The notes below the pieces were generated by a model, which was not told the origin of the DNA, did no database searches, and was given only the letters and a program-made list of their open reading frames with translations. The position numbers and the translations under genes are program-made. From positions 1 to 33,234 of the forward strand of contig JANBPT010000503.1 in assembly GCA_027575765.1 (NCBI GenBank): a stretch of 33,234 bases of DNA, written 5' to 3'. This document shows positions 21,981 through 33,158 of the stretch, piece by piece. Numbering within the stretch: the first letter of the stretch is position 1; the number at the start of each line of letters is the position of its first letter. The DNA comes from Tieghemiomyces parasiticus (taxonomy: Eukaryota; Kickxellomycota; Dimargaritomycetes; Dimargaritales; Dimargaritaceae).

Positions 21981-22766
21981 GGTCCGCCCCTTCGCAATCC
22001 CAACTTCCTGACCTAGCGGGTCGGCCACGGTCTTACCACCCTGATTCGACCCCCCTACCCTGTTACTTACGCCCTTGCCACGCCCGGCTCTACCTACCAC
22101 CGGTGGTATCGGAGCGGAAAGTGGACCTGGTTCGGATACCAAAAGAGCGGAAAAGGCCGTAAGTGGAACCGGGGGACAACTCTGCCGACAGTCGAACCTG
22201 GCCCTCCATTTCAATGACTGCTCGTACCGCCCTTCCCTGTGGTACCAGCGTTATCTCCCCTCTCCCACTCCCACTTTTCACTTCCCAGTAGTTGGTGGCA
22301 TTTCGCGGGACTCTTTTTTTGCCACCCCTCTACCATCTCTTTGGCCCGTGCGGCCCTCCTCCCGGTCTCCCTTACGCCTCCTTCCTACACTGGGCGTGCA
22401 CGCCTAGGGTACCTTGTCCATGCTAGTATTTACATATTTCGTTGCGCGCTCAGCTCAACTTTTACTTTTTCATGCTCTGGGCCTTCACTTCTGTCTCCCT
22501 ATGTTCGCCACCTGTGTAGTTAGTCACATCTCGGTCGTACTCATGCATCTACATCGGTATCGTTCTTCAATCGCCAATCGGTTAACCCTCAAGGGGCCTG
22601 TCGTTCCCTCTCGGCCTCGCAAGCCTTTCTTACCATTTGTATCTTTTATTCATCATTCAATCACATTGACTCCACCACTCGGACCGGATCCGTTTGGGAT
22701 AGTTCATCGTTAGGGTATCGGTTTTTCGATTCCATTTTACACTGTCCAAATTACCACCTGTCCATC
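21981..22766 (+). other. probable 3' UTR of the HSF-type gene
   Basis: The plus strand stays pyrimidine-rich (especially 22200-22740) and then loses the skew near an AATAAA. Several 90-110-codon frames here are low-complexity by-products of this composition and not called. Confidence 0.35.
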
Positions 22767-22772
22767 AATAAA
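22767..22772 (+). terminator. AATAAA polyadenylation signal, possibly for the HSF-type gene
   Basis: A perfect AATAAA lies 786 nt after the HSF-type stop, where the pyrimidine-rich sense-strand tract ends. The distance is long for a fungal 3' UTR, so the assignment is tentative. Confidence 0.3.
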
Positions 22773-23909
22773 ACGTTCATAGGCCTGATCCCACACTGCA
22801 CAATACGAACTGCACTCCGCCAGTGCCGAACGCTTGGAGCCTCAAGTGCTTTGCGATCAAGTACGGCTATGTGGTGAAGGAACCCCCTCCCCTTGTTTGG
22901 CATCCCTGCCTCCATCCCCTGAGCGCGCCTGTTTGGAAAGGTAAAACACCGAACACGAACAGTTTCCGTGTATATGAGTATCATGAGGGCTTGGGCCTGT
23001 AACAAATTCTGAGCTCTCATTTCATTCTTCATCCCATTTTTCTAGACCTATTTCACAGGACCGAAACCGATCGCACCCCTTCAAACCACAACTTCTTAGC
23101 TTTATTAAAGGCATATAAAATCATATTCAACCCAGCTACATCCCTGCGATCGCTAGTGAGCGATCCAGCAGGAGAAGTAAAACGCGTACCAAGAACGACG
23201 GTCACTTTCTGCCTTACATCGTGTGACTTTCTTACCGTCCTGCACCACATGAACGTGTCCTCGGCGTTAGGTTCTACGATAGATCGCCAGCTTACTAGCT
23301 AGCACCTGCTGTCCAATTGACTACGTACGTGAGGACAACCTACTTCCTACGGAAGGACGTCGGGGCAGGACAGCGCTGGCTGGAACCTAGTTTCAATTAA
23401 TTTGATACCGTATAGCCTTCACGTCAATCGGTCCCCCCCTTCAGTACTGACAGCCGATTCGCGGCTTTTCCGAGTGGGGACGTCATTGCCACCAACCTTT
23501 TATCCTTTATCCGCTTAAACCATTCGGGTAAATGGCCTCAAGTGACAATTAATTTTATGAGAGGAATCGGTCGCAGTATTAATTTCACTACAACGATATG
23601 GTCGACGTCCAGTCGGCTGATCAGGGTGACACCTGGCCTGCCCCAACCTGGCACTGCCCCCGTTAATTTTGCGACCAGGATCGCTGTGTTTAGATCGGAT
23701 TTGCCGATATTTATTAGTTATGATTCCGCCACTCGGTGACATACCTGTACAGTTCTTAATGGTGATATTGTCACCTTTTTCGCCCATCCTCCGCTCAGCC
23801 ACGTTTCATTGAAGTCTTTATAGTCCCCGATTGATAGGGTGGCTTACGGTTATCGTCGTTGTCTCAGCCGGCTCGCTGCGCTTGAGGTATCTCTCCCATG
23901 TTCCCTCAT
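22773..23909. other. intergenic region between convergent genes
   Basis: No recognised coding, RNA or repeat feature. It separates the convergent HSF-type (+) and cytochrome b5 reductase (-) genes. Confidence 0.5.
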
Positions 23910-23915
23910 TTTATT
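23910..23915 (-). terminator. AATAAA polyadenylation signal for the cytochrome b5 reductase gene
   Basis: TTTATT on the plus strand reads AATAAA on the sense strand, 107 nt past the TAG at 24022. Confidence 0.4.
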
Positions 23916-24021
23916 TCTATATGTTGATGACGTCTACATTTACGCCCACCCCGTGCCCCACACTTCTCTTCACCCTATTTGACTACAATTATAGCCCGTT
24001 AACTGCCGCCACTTGGCCACT

Positions 24022-24867
24022 CTAGAATACGAATACCCTGTCTTCCGACCGGGGTGGCCGCTGAGGCCGACCGTGGCCGATCGCCTCGCAGTACTGGGTC
24101 ATGGCGGCCATCATAGGCTTGGAGCCACTCAAAAGGATCTTGACTCCGCGACCGGGGGCCGGGAGGTGTTTACGAATTGTCCACTCGTCGACATGGCCCA
24201 CACCGCCGTCCCACTGAGCCGGTGGGTGGCTGAGCACATAGTATACGGTAAAATTGGGGCGAGTGGCCGACAGCTCGTCTAGCTCGCGCCTAAGTAGGAT
24301 ATCCTCGGCTCTGGTGTTGGCGAAGATGAGGTGTAGGCGGGTTTTGTCGGCGCGATTACCGAGCACGCAGCGAATGACTGCAAGCATGGGCGCCAGGCCC
24401 GTTCCACCCGCAATCATTCCCAGGTGGGTATGGAGATCCGGACGGTGCTCGTAGCGACCCTTGGGCCCACACACGTTGATTTTGTCACCGAGGGTCAGTT
24501 CGTCAAACATCTTAGAGACGTGTCCCGATGGGTAGGACTTGACCAGCAGGTCAAAATGACCGCGATCATCCACCGCACTGACCGGGGTGTAACTGCGGCT
24601 GATGGGCTTTCCATCAAAGTACGCCATGACTTTGACATGGTGGCCGACCGGGACCCCGAGTACGCTGTCAGGGTCAGATAGACCGAACCGGTACATGGCC
24701 GTGTCGTACGTTACGACGGTCTTGCGGATGAGTGGGAAGTGGTGGAAGACCACTGGGTCCAGGGTGGGGGTTACACGCCACCGGCAGAGGATAACGTAAG
24801 CAGCGGCCGCTACCAAAAAGGTACCAGCGAGGCACACGGGCCACGCGAAGAAGGTCAGGTTACACAT
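24022..24867 (-). CDS. NADH-cytochrome b5 reductase (CBR1/MCR1 type)
   Basis: Single exon, 281 aa, starting at the ATG at 24867. The enzyme moves electrons from NADH through FAD to cytochrome b5 for lipid desaturation and sterol synthesis, usually at the ER or outer mitochondrial membrane. An N-terminal hydrophobic segment (about residues 8-28) is the anchor. Next come the FAD-binding RSYTPVS (91-97), the GHVSKMFDELTLGDKINVCG segment and GPKGRY (134-139), the NADH-binding GMIAGGTGLAPM (150-161), IFANTRAEDILLRRELDEL (181-199), and the C-terminal DRVFVF (276-281). The order, length and closing VFVF match the family. An oddity is the late NADH-side motif, normally CGPPPM, which here reads SGSKPM (247-252), losing the conserved Cys and two Pro. 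It converges with the HSF-type gene and has an AATAAA 107 nt downstream. CBR1 and MCR1 cannot be told apart from sequence alone. Confidence 0.93.
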   Translation of the reverse strand: MCNLTFFAWPVCLAGTFLVAAAAYVILCRWRVTPTLDPVVFHHFPLIRKTVVTYDTAMYRFGLSDPDSVLGVPVGHHVKVMAYFDGKPISRSYTPVSAVDDRGHFDLLVKSYPSGHVSKMFDELTLGDKINVCGPKGRYEHRPDLHTHLGMIAGGTGLAPMLAVIRCVLGNRADKTRLHLIFANTRAEDILLRRELDELSATRPNFTVYYVLSHPPAQWDGGVGHVDEWTIRKHLPAPGRGVKILLSGSKPMMAAMTQYCEAIGHGRPQRPPRSEDRVFVF

Positions 24868-27235
24868 GGCGGATTGAGGTGGGGTAAAAGGGAAATGTGA
24901 ATCGGCCGCTGGCGAATGAGGGGCGCGGGTGGCTCCATCTCGCCAGATGGACTGGCCACTCGCAATCGGACGAAAAGGGCGGGCCGGTCGAAGAATAGTT
25001 AATGGTGGCGCCGCTCTGAAAAACTATGGGAGACATGTGGTGGTATGTTGGGGTCACTCGCTCACGGATGCCACCGGTGCTAGACCGGAACGAAAGTGGG
25101 CAAATAAATCCCCCTTTAAACGATAAAATTACGTGGCATTCAACCGACAGTGAGATTTAAAGCTGATCGGCCAGGATCACATACCTGCAATACCTGCATG
25201 ACCGTTGGAGCGCTGATTGGATTTCAATTAGCGTCCGTGAATTGACACAGGCGACCATCGCCTATTGTGAAGCGGCAGTCGATTCATTGACAATTGTCAC
25301 ACTGGAGGCCACTCGTGGAGGGGGAAATATCAAGGCGACTATAGAAATCGGAAACGCGGTGGACACGTTTATTGGGGATTATGCACCCTTTCAAAGCTAG
25401 TGGTCGAAGTAAACCTCCAGTGGCTGCGTCCTGTTCGCGTGAAACGACCCAATCAGACTACAGCCTTTAGGCAACTGATCTTCCGTTCTTACACAGCCGC
25501 AGGTATAGGGTAACCATCAACAGCTGAGATGAAACATTACCTGATTTGCGGCAAGAACTTTATTTTTTAGGAGCCGCACCGACTGATATACGGTCGGAGG
25601 GGGGCATCATCAAGAATCAGCATCAGCATGAAGGTCATTAGAGTACCAAACAACTTTATGTGCTTTCCCGGGATTTTTGAGACGAGGTTGGCAATGGCGA
25701 CCGCGTGGATCTAGGGCGGGGGGCAGAATGCCTCATTATGGCAGTGAACGATCCCAGGGTCTGAAGGTTGGTTTTGTCGCCACTAACCGAACACAGTGAC
25801 CGGTCAGCAGGCCATGGTTCCCATACCGCCCTCCCTTTATAGAACTCGTCTTTGCTAGGCGGGCTCTGATAGGCCCTGAGCCGGGCGCAAATCCTGGCTG
25901 TAAACCCTGAGGATTGGCCGCGGACCTTCAGTCCCTCCTACTCTTTATAAATTCACTTACCTGTGTAAACCTCCCCCCTCCAATATCTAGTTTACTTGAC
26001 CCCGACCCGAGTAGGCCATTGCCATAGCCCCGCATCCTGGTGAGTCCTGGTATAGCTGGCATTGATGCCACCTTATATTCGACCTAATAAAAGGACCCTG
26101 TTAAATACCCAGTACGATGGTCCCTTTACATTCACGCCAGCGCCACTCACCGAGCCTCCGCTACTGAGAGGACCTGCTCTGAGCGAAGAGGGCGAATTGT
26201 GAGTAGCAGTGAAGGGAGAGGATGCGCAGAACCACCAGAATGCTTCGCACCTACCCCGCCCAGACCCTGAGCAATTCGAACCGGCCACGCCCTCGGCCAC
26301 TCTTTTAGTTAGTCCCACCAGTAAGGCCGCGCCACAGCCAATTACAACTCCCCAACGTTGGCTCTACCCCTGTCGCATCTTTCTCACCAGCTGGCAACCA
26401 CCGTCGACTTGTCAACGAGTCATTTCGGGAGAGCAGCAGGGAGGGAGTGATCTTCCCAGGCAGGTGGTGGCTAGGCTGGCCCATGTTCAAGTGGTGATGA
26501 GGATCTACGTGCTGCTCCATTCCACGGCGTGTCGCTAACTGGCGGTGGATGGTACGGCGACAGGGCAGGCTGTCTTAAACTCAGGGCCAATGCGCGTGGG
26601 GCGTTTCGATGCTCACGCCAGTCGCTCCACACAGCATGTTCACCCTGCAGTGAGACACAGGTGCCAACAAGTACACCTGGCGCCGGAGAAAGTGGACCTA
26701 CAGCGCTAGGGTGAAGCGACTTCTCCATTTGGCAATTAGTCCTCCCTCGCTACCTTTACTCCTCCGACAAATATCTAGTGGCGCAAGTGGCCCCTATATA
26801 ACCGTACCCACGTCCTCGCTGCCCGTCGCCTTCCTTAACTATATAGGGCATCTCGTTGCTCCCCTATCTTTGATAGCCATACCGAATTATCATCTGAACG
26901 CGCCCCCTTTCATACGTTGGAGTTCCAAACTTGACCCTCGCAATTATAATCGCTACTCATTCAGCATCACATGTATTTGACCACTACCCACATACACCCT
27001 GTCTACCCGAAGTCACACCTTTCCTCATACTAAATTCCATAATACCCCTGCTCGTTCCCTATTACAACAGTCCCCATCGTTACCCGGTGATCGGTTCGTT
27101 TTAGACAAGAATACTATATTTCTACCATCCTTATCACCGCCAGCATCCGACTCCTCTATATTCCCCCCTTCCACCCCTGAGCTATTACGTCCGCCTAGAT
27201 TATTGCCACCGATCCCTTCGCACTGGCACACCATC
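24868..27235. other. divergent intergenic region
   Basis: It holds the promoters of the reductase (-, left) and the RING ligase (+, right). No gene was recognised between them. From about 26720 to 27235 the plus strand is pyrimidine-rich with TATATAA near 26795 and TATATT near 27154, suiting a promoter and leader for the RING gene. Donor-like GTAAGT or GTGAGT words on the minus strand near 25959 and 26148 have no recognisable exon in front of them. Confidence 0.5.
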
Positions 27236-29193
27236 ATGCTTAAATTAGTGAAGAGCCTCGTGGGCCTCTTGGTCCTTTCGACGTTCTGCCGAGCCCAGCA
27301 GATCACACTGTCGGACGACGTTGTCACACTCGATCATCAAACCTTCCAGGTCAAGCAGAACTCCAGTACTACCGAAATCGCTAAAAACTATAATATCAAC
27401 AAGTCGCTACTTACGCTCAACTCGAAACCCTTCTATGGTGTAAGTTTACCCCTCTGGTCAGACCCGGATCTACGGGATGGAATTAGGTAGCTAGGTTTGA
27501 TGGCCAAGTCTTCTATACCCCTACGCCCCCCCTTTCTGAAAAGGGGGTGCCTGAGGAAGCGTTTATCCTCGTCGACGAACCTAACATTGATGTGCACGGG
27601 CCACCCTTACGGGCTACAGAGCCCCGAGTGGCACATGAATGCCGTCGGTATCGCAAGATGTCGTGTGCCTTCCACTTTTGGAATCATGTTTAACCTGTCT
27701 TCCTAACGAATTTTCCCTCTCTCCTGGAAATATACACTCCCGCCTTATTCATTACCCAGGGCCTCCTTTACATTTATAACGACACGACGCTGCCGGCCCT
27801 AATCAACGATGTTGATCATATCCTCCTCTTCCCGGCGCCCAACGTAACCTATACTAACGCCGCCCTCGCGGCCATCAATAATCCGCGTGTAATCGCCTGC
27901 CTCATGTACCTCACTACCCCCAACGAAGACATTATTCTGTACACCAGCACTCCACCGGTGCGCCACCCGCCGGTGTTTCCAATCTCGAGCGAGATCGGCT
28001 TGCAGTTGCAAAGTCAACTCACACTCGCTAACCAGGACCCTGGGACAGTCACGGCTGACGGACCGATCCAGGATTACCAGCGCATCTACAGCCGCATTAA
28101 CTACTTCACCCAGCTCAAGGTCGAGAAGAGCTCCGGGGGTGTAAACCTCGGGGTCGTGCTTGGGTGCACCGCCGCGGGGGTCGTCGTCCTACTCCTACTG
28201 ATCGGATTTTGTGTGCTACGTCGTTACCGACAGACCCGGCCTCGCCACGCTGCTAGTCACCGCGACGGCTCCCATGATCTGCCCAAGGACCAGGCGGTAC
28301 GTAGTCTCCTCGCTCGCGAGGTTAAATCGACCCGGGCCCCGGCGCTCACCTCAGCCCAGCTGCACAAGGTCCCCGTAATCCAGATGAGCAAGTCCAATTT
28401 CCCCATGTTCCCGCTGGCCAGCCGACAGGCAGTGGAGCGGTTCATTGACATGTCCTACACTTTCACCACGTCGAGCGACGAGGGTAGCGACGGCGAGGAT
28501 GATATTGCGGTCCCCTTCCAGCCCACAGGGAAACCTGCGCACCGCGGCCGGGTCCGCCGGAACCACGATTTGGATGCCGAGGACCCGCTGGATGCTGCCA
28601 AGACCCCCACCAACAACCACATGCATCCGGATCCGCTTCAGGCGCGTCTGAACGAAGAGGCTTTCGAATTGCAGTCGTCGGACGGCTGGCCAAGCGTTAC
28701 TGACGATGACACGGGTGGTAACCCGGGCGAGCAGCCCCCACTACCCATCAGCGCCCACATGATGAACCGGGGCAACAAGGACGAGTGGATCCAAGGCCCA
28801 CCTCCCCGCAGCGCGCCCCTACGAGGGGAGGGTCGCAAACCCTCTCCAATCATCGTCCCGGGCGTGTCCGCCCATCTAGCCCGCAAATCACCCGGGTTCG
28901 CCGTCAGTCCCGGCACCCCGGGCACGGCGGTGGGGTCTCCTTCCAAACCCTTTAAGCAATCGGCTGCCAAGCTACGGCAAAAGTACCTGCAGCAATCCAT
29001 GAACGGTCCACCTTACTGTGGAGTATGCCGTAACGAGTTCCGCCCCGGCGACAGTGCCCGGCGGCTACCTTGCTACCACATTTTCCACTGCGAATGTGTC
29101 GACCAGTGGCTCATCCGAAAAACTGCTCGCTGCCCACTTTGTAAGGCCAATAGTACACCACGCCGGATCCTAGACGAGTCCAACGTGGTTTAG
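27236..29193 (+). CDS. PA-TM-RING E3 ubiquitin ligase (RING-H2, single-pass membrane protein)
   Basis: Model: exon 1 27236-27439, intron 27440-27486 (47 nt, GTAAGT...TTAG), exon 2 from 27487, an intron ending at CAG 27759, exon 3 27760-29193. The second donor is uncertain: GTTTAA at 27688 (612 aa) or GTGGCA at 27628 (592 aa). Both keep the phase and remove an in-frame TAA at 27691; a TTCCTAAC branch site precedes the acceptor. Numbers use 612 aa. Residues 1-20 are a signal peptide (cut near CRA-QQ). The ectodomain has several N-glycosylation sequons and, up to about residue 220, resembles the second half of a PA domain (VIACLMYL, then HPPVFPISSEIGLQLQSQL). A membrane helix lies at 264-287 (VVLGCTAAGVVVLLLLIGFC) with RRYR following. 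A long Pro/Ser cytosolic part ends in a canonical RING-H2 (555-596, C-x2-C-x14-C-x-H-x2-H-x2-C-x11-C-x2-C, with the E2-contact Trp and Pro). It probably ubiquitinates membrane cargo in endosomes or the vacuole. Confidence 0.88.
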
Positions 29194-29480
29194 AAGGGAC
29201 GGTCAAGGTTAACTTCCCCCCCACCCTCTCGCTCCCTCCCCTTCATTATGGGCCAAACGGGGTTTACCGATTTGAACATTGTATTATTTTAGTACTGGTA
29301 CTCAGCGAGCTTAATTAACCTGTTCTTTTACTATAGATCCAACACCTTGAATTACCTATACCGAAATATCGTGAATTGGACGCTTATCAGCTAGGGAATA
29401 GTGATTGACAATGGATGGAAAGGCCATTCGAGCGCAGTTGAAGCATCCCAGCTATGGATAGGTGCATACCTCACAATCCG
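29194..29480. other. short intergenic region between convergent genes
   Basis: It lies between the RING ligase stop and the PEX11 3' end. It begins C-rich and becomes AT-rich. I see no AATAAA for the plus-strand gene. Confidence 0.5.
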
Positions 29481-29486
29481 TTTATT
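29481..29486 (-). terminator. AATAAA polyadenylation signal, probably for PEX11
   Basis: TTTATT on the plus strand reads AATAAA on the sense strand, 191 nt past the PEX11 TGA at 29677. Confidence 0.35.
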
Positions 29487-29676
29487 ACTACAGGCGGCTC
29501 GGTCGGTAAAATGGACCACGTGATAGGCTGTAATGCGAGCCGCCGTGGTTCGACTCGACAAAAAAATTAGGGTTGCTTTCCCGGGACTAGCTCGGAAGCA
29601 AAGTTAAATCCCGCTAATTAAGAGGATCACGCGTTGCCTTCAAGCCCCGAACCTACACGGGCTAGCCCTTTTCAGT

Positions 29677-30886
29677 TCAGCGGTTGGCCAGGTAGAACTT
29701 GTTCCACTGCGGCTCGGCACCCATCAGAGAAGTGATGGTTCCCGCCAGACCGACGATACCCTCGCCCAGACCGTGGTACTGCAGAGTATGCGCCGGGATG
29801 AGGATGTCCAGGGAATCCTGCACCAGTTGGCGGACAATGACTTTGCGCTCACCGGTGGCGGCGGCGGCCTCACGCTGAGCCTCCTCCGTGTCGGCTGCTT
29901 TATCCGAGAAGAGCGCCAGACGAGGGCGGAGCGAGCTGAGGCGCTGGCCATTCGTGTAGAGCTGGTACGCTCCCGCGAGCCAGGAGAGGGCGATGGCTGT
30001 CATCCAGAATTTTGCGCCCAGGCGCACCAGGGATGCGTGGTTCTTGAACTTGTAAGCGTTAACGCCGTGGATCTGGGTAGTAAAGTAAAGCGGCATGGTC
30101 GTAAGAAAAGGTTAGGATCGGCAACGGTAAGCCGACTAGCCGACTTTGAAAGTGACCGGTCCGGAACAGAAGCGTCTAGACACGTCGTGCCAAACTAGGC
30201 GGGGGCGGTATAATGGTATGTCCGGGGATAGGAACCCTCCCCACGCAAAATGTCGCAAGAAATAGGAACAAACGTAACCAGCCACCGTCTATCAGGCGGA
30301 AAGCCCTGGCCAGTGCTATACTTACCCACTGTAGCGAATCCACGCACATGTACAGAGCCATGAAGCCCTGCTTGCCCGTGCGTAGCAGACGGAGCAGGTC
30401 ATCGGGCGTCGTCTTGAAGGCCTGCACGGCGCCGTAGTAGAAGTCAATGGGCTTGCCGACACGCATCACTATCGTTGACACAGCATTTGTCGGCCGGGGA
30501 GGAAATTGTGACGGTAAGGATATTGGAGGGACACGGGTGGTTAGACTGTGACGAGTACGTTGCCAGTGGTCACCGGGCCGGTTTACGAACCGATATTGTT
30601 CGGCCAGCACTCCGAGCAGACTTTGACGGCATTAAGGGGCCAAGGGCAGTCGGCGTCCCTTTTGACAGGCGCCGCTCCGCGCTGGAACTACTAACTTACG
30701 CTTGCGGGTCAGGCCGATCGACGACTTGAGGGCATTGAGAGGTCCTACGACGCTCTTCGGGTAGCCGTACTTCATGGCGTAGAAGGACAGGAAGCGGCAA
30801 AAGTACTGCACGAAGCGGTACATCTTGTCGCGCCCCATCGTGGTGGCGGCGAATTGCATGTAGGTTCGGGCGGTGACAGAAGCCAT
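29677..30886 (-). CDS. PEX11: PEX11 family peroxisome proliferation protein
   Basis: Model: exon 1 30886-30700, intron 30699-30469 (231 nt, GTAAGT...GATAG), exon 2 30468-30326, intron 30325-30073 (253 nt, GTAAGT...CCCAG), exon 3 30072-29677; 241 aa. PEX11 inserts in the peroxisomal membrane, bends it through an amphipathic helix and starts elongation and fission. The N-terminus GRDKMYRFVQYFCRFLSFY (19-37) and, across the first junction, LKSSIGLTRKLMRVGKPIDF match the family's opening block and its RKxxRxGK motif. That motif forms only when the exons are joined, which supports the intron. Exon 3 has AKFWMTAIALSWLAGAYQLY (membrane-associated), a charged loop, and the closing GEGIVGLAGTITSLMGAEPQ typical of the C-terminus. 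Length is normal. The ATG at 30886 is the first in its frame. It converges with the RING ligase gene. Confidence 0.9.
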
Positions 30887-31607
30887 CGTGTCGGGTGTAG
30901 GCCGGTGGGTCCGGGTAACGGCGATGGGCGAAGGCAATGCGGTGAGCTGGCAGTGGGGGGAGGCGGCAGCTGCAGCAGTTAGGCTGTCTGAAGCGGTATA
31001 GCGTTGGTCGAGAGATGTAGGTAGCGTGGGCAGAGGGAGCCGGTGAGATACACGGCAGAAATGAGCAAAGGAGGTGTGACCGGCAGACTGGTAAAGCAGA
31101 CGGCGACTAGACAGTATAGTACCACACGGGGTCCGGAGCTGTAGGGGGGCAGAAGAGCAAGTAGATAAACGGTGGAGTAGGGCGTTGACTAGACGTGGCT
31201 TGGGCAAAGAAGAACGGAAGGACGGGTGACGACGTAGGTGCAGAAGGTGTAAGGAGGGGGTACATGGGCGGCACTAAGACCCCTAGCGTCCTTAGACGGG
31301 CCCTGTTTCATCACAAGTCAATACCCATCAGAACAATGGCAAGGAGGGGACTGGTTGGTAGGCTGGGCGGGTACGGGTCGCCGGCGGCCCTCTGGGAACA
31401 CGGCACACGCGCTTGCATGTGATGGCCTGTTAACAGCCGGCGGTGCTGTGGTGACTGCTGGAGATACGCAGGTGGGAACCTGGGAGGCCTCTTCCTTTCC
31501 CCAACCCGACCATAAACAATACCCGCCGTCAAACCCATGCCGGCCTGTCTCTGGCAGTCGGCTTGGTGTAGTCGTGACTTGCACAGAGGCATCAATAAGG
31601 TCCTAGC
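30887..31607 (-). promoter_or_regulatory. PEX11 upstream region (leader and promoter)
   Basis: The frame is open upstream of the PEX11 ATG to 31207 but has no ATG and is Pro/Ser/Thr-rich. On the sense strand this stretch is C/T-rich, like the other leaders. It is taken as 5' UTR and promoter; no TATA box stands out. Confidence 0.4.
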
Positions 31608-32779
31608 ATGTGGGAAAAAAGGTACACCTCCGGTAAAGCATGGCGCCTGGAAGAGGTAGGTCCTGCTGGGTCATTTCTGATACTCAACTTGAATGGTTAT
31701 CGTGAGAACCCAGACATGTCTGTTGAAGAGAAGGGCCAAGCACAGTCGCTCGAGGTCAGTGGTTTAGCCCTCCCCCTGCAAGTCGCCAGGGGGGACTATA
31801 CGCCAGTACTCCTCGATCTCGCTCTGGACTGGCCTCTCGCCCTCAGCCTCACCGAGGGACTAGGTCGAGAGCAAGCACTACTTGGTAACGCAGTGGCACA
31901 CGGCGGAATCACCACGCCGGTACACGTTGGCCAGCGCAATTTCAGCGATAGCCTATGTGCCCATGGTTCCGCGCACCACACCGTGCCCTGCGAACCCTGT
32001 GCAGGCGTACGGGCTAGCCATATTGGGATTAAGAATTCTCAGTGACCCGTCCTCAGGATGCCGTCGAAGCAAGAGCCAAGGATTCCGGCCCAGGCCCCGA
32101 AGGCCTGCTCGATGAGGACTGCGCTTCTATCGTAGAGCTTCGAAAGGGCGACAGTTGCGTGTCGCAAGTGGACGTAACCTCTTTTAGGCCTGCCCCACCT
32201 ACTCAACTGGCCTTGTACCGCAACAACTTAACTATCAGCGGGGCGGTGTGTGTATTATTCGAATCTGATACCTACTTCATGGCGCCTTTGTGGGTGTACG
32301 CACCAGAGACCTCGACACGGCCAGTACGCAGAATCTGGCAGTCCAGCCCGTTGTCGATAGTCAAGGCGTGGGAAGGGTAAACGACAGGCGTGTCGGGGGC
32401 GGAGGGATTGTTGTTTGATCCTGAACTAAGAGGATGGGAAATTGGCGAGATGGTTTGTTATTGTTCCGCCAGTGGCCCCCATGGCTCCTTAGTTGCACCT
32501 GTGGGAGGGGGGGTGGTGTTGTTAATGGGGAGGTCTGGTAGCACAGGTGCCACCGTCCGTGGTTATGACGACAAGGGGATAACCGTTGCCCTGTTGCTTT
32601 GCGGGAGAGATGACGGTACGCTTTATATAAATGGGTTGGGTAATAATATTTGTTACGTACCATCTGTGACCTTCCGGATTGCCTTTCGCATTGATCATAC
32701 AGACTCAACAGTTGCGGAACATTCTCATGCTAGTCTGATTGACCGTGTAAATAGCCAATTCCTTACTGAATCATCATAA
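31608..32779 (+). other. tiled open stretch, possible unrecognised spliced gene or decayed gene
   Basis: Three plus-strand frames follow one another with hardly a gap: 31608-32045 (145 codons, ATG), 32042-32380 and 32390-32779, the last two in the same frame and parted by a single TAA. First-position G is high in all three (about 38, 36 and 40% by hand count). A 50-nt intron 32007-32056 (GTACGG...CCTCAG) and a 54-nt intron 32377-32430 (GTAAAC...CTGAACTAAG) would join them in phase, remove both breaks and give 355 aa. The second intron carries an AACTAA branch-like word, but both donors are weaker than the GTAAGT of the sure genes, and third positions are less C-biased. No family was recognised; a CxxxxxxxxGDSC segment near 32120 faintly recalls LysM. 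It could also be chance. Confidence 0.22.
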
Positions 32780-33158
32780 GCATCTATCCATCAGATAATT
32801 GTAAAACTTACCTTGCGACAAGTGTAATTAGTTACCATCCCCATGGATACCTACACTATCGATAGAGAGGGCTCAGAGTAAGCTGCCTAAACAAACTACT
32901 CGACCGGATGAAAGATATAATCCGACAGTCTATAAGGCGGATAACTAGGTGGATATCAGAGAGAATGAAAGAGTGAGCAAAATCATTTATTATGAAACCG
33001 CCTAGAGGGGGGTGCCAAGTTACACAGTAACAGGATGGAGATCACGATATATCCTAGGTGGTTCGAACATCAGTTCTTCATTCGGCTCGGCCTTTGAAGA
33101 AACGAGCTAGAATAAAGGGAAATCAAAAACTACCACTTCGCATTACAAGTGGATAGGT
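32780..33158. other. intergenic, 3' of the chitin-binding gene
   Basis: AT-richer than the rest, with no gene seen. A strong donor-like CGCAAG|GTAAGT on the minus strand near 32809 is preceded on that strand by a short ATG frame but has no recognisable continuation. Confidence 0.4.

Noticed and set aside
21384..22214. 276-codon minus-strand frame over the HSF-type gene
   Set aside because: It is antisense to a clear gene and explained by that gene's C/G-ending codons; Gly/Arg-rich with no motif.
29530..29560. GGTTCGACTC word resembling a tRNA B box (others near 9893, 15685, 26276, 33062)
   Set aside because: Flanking bases do not pair as a T stem and no acceptor stem or A box lies at the right distance.
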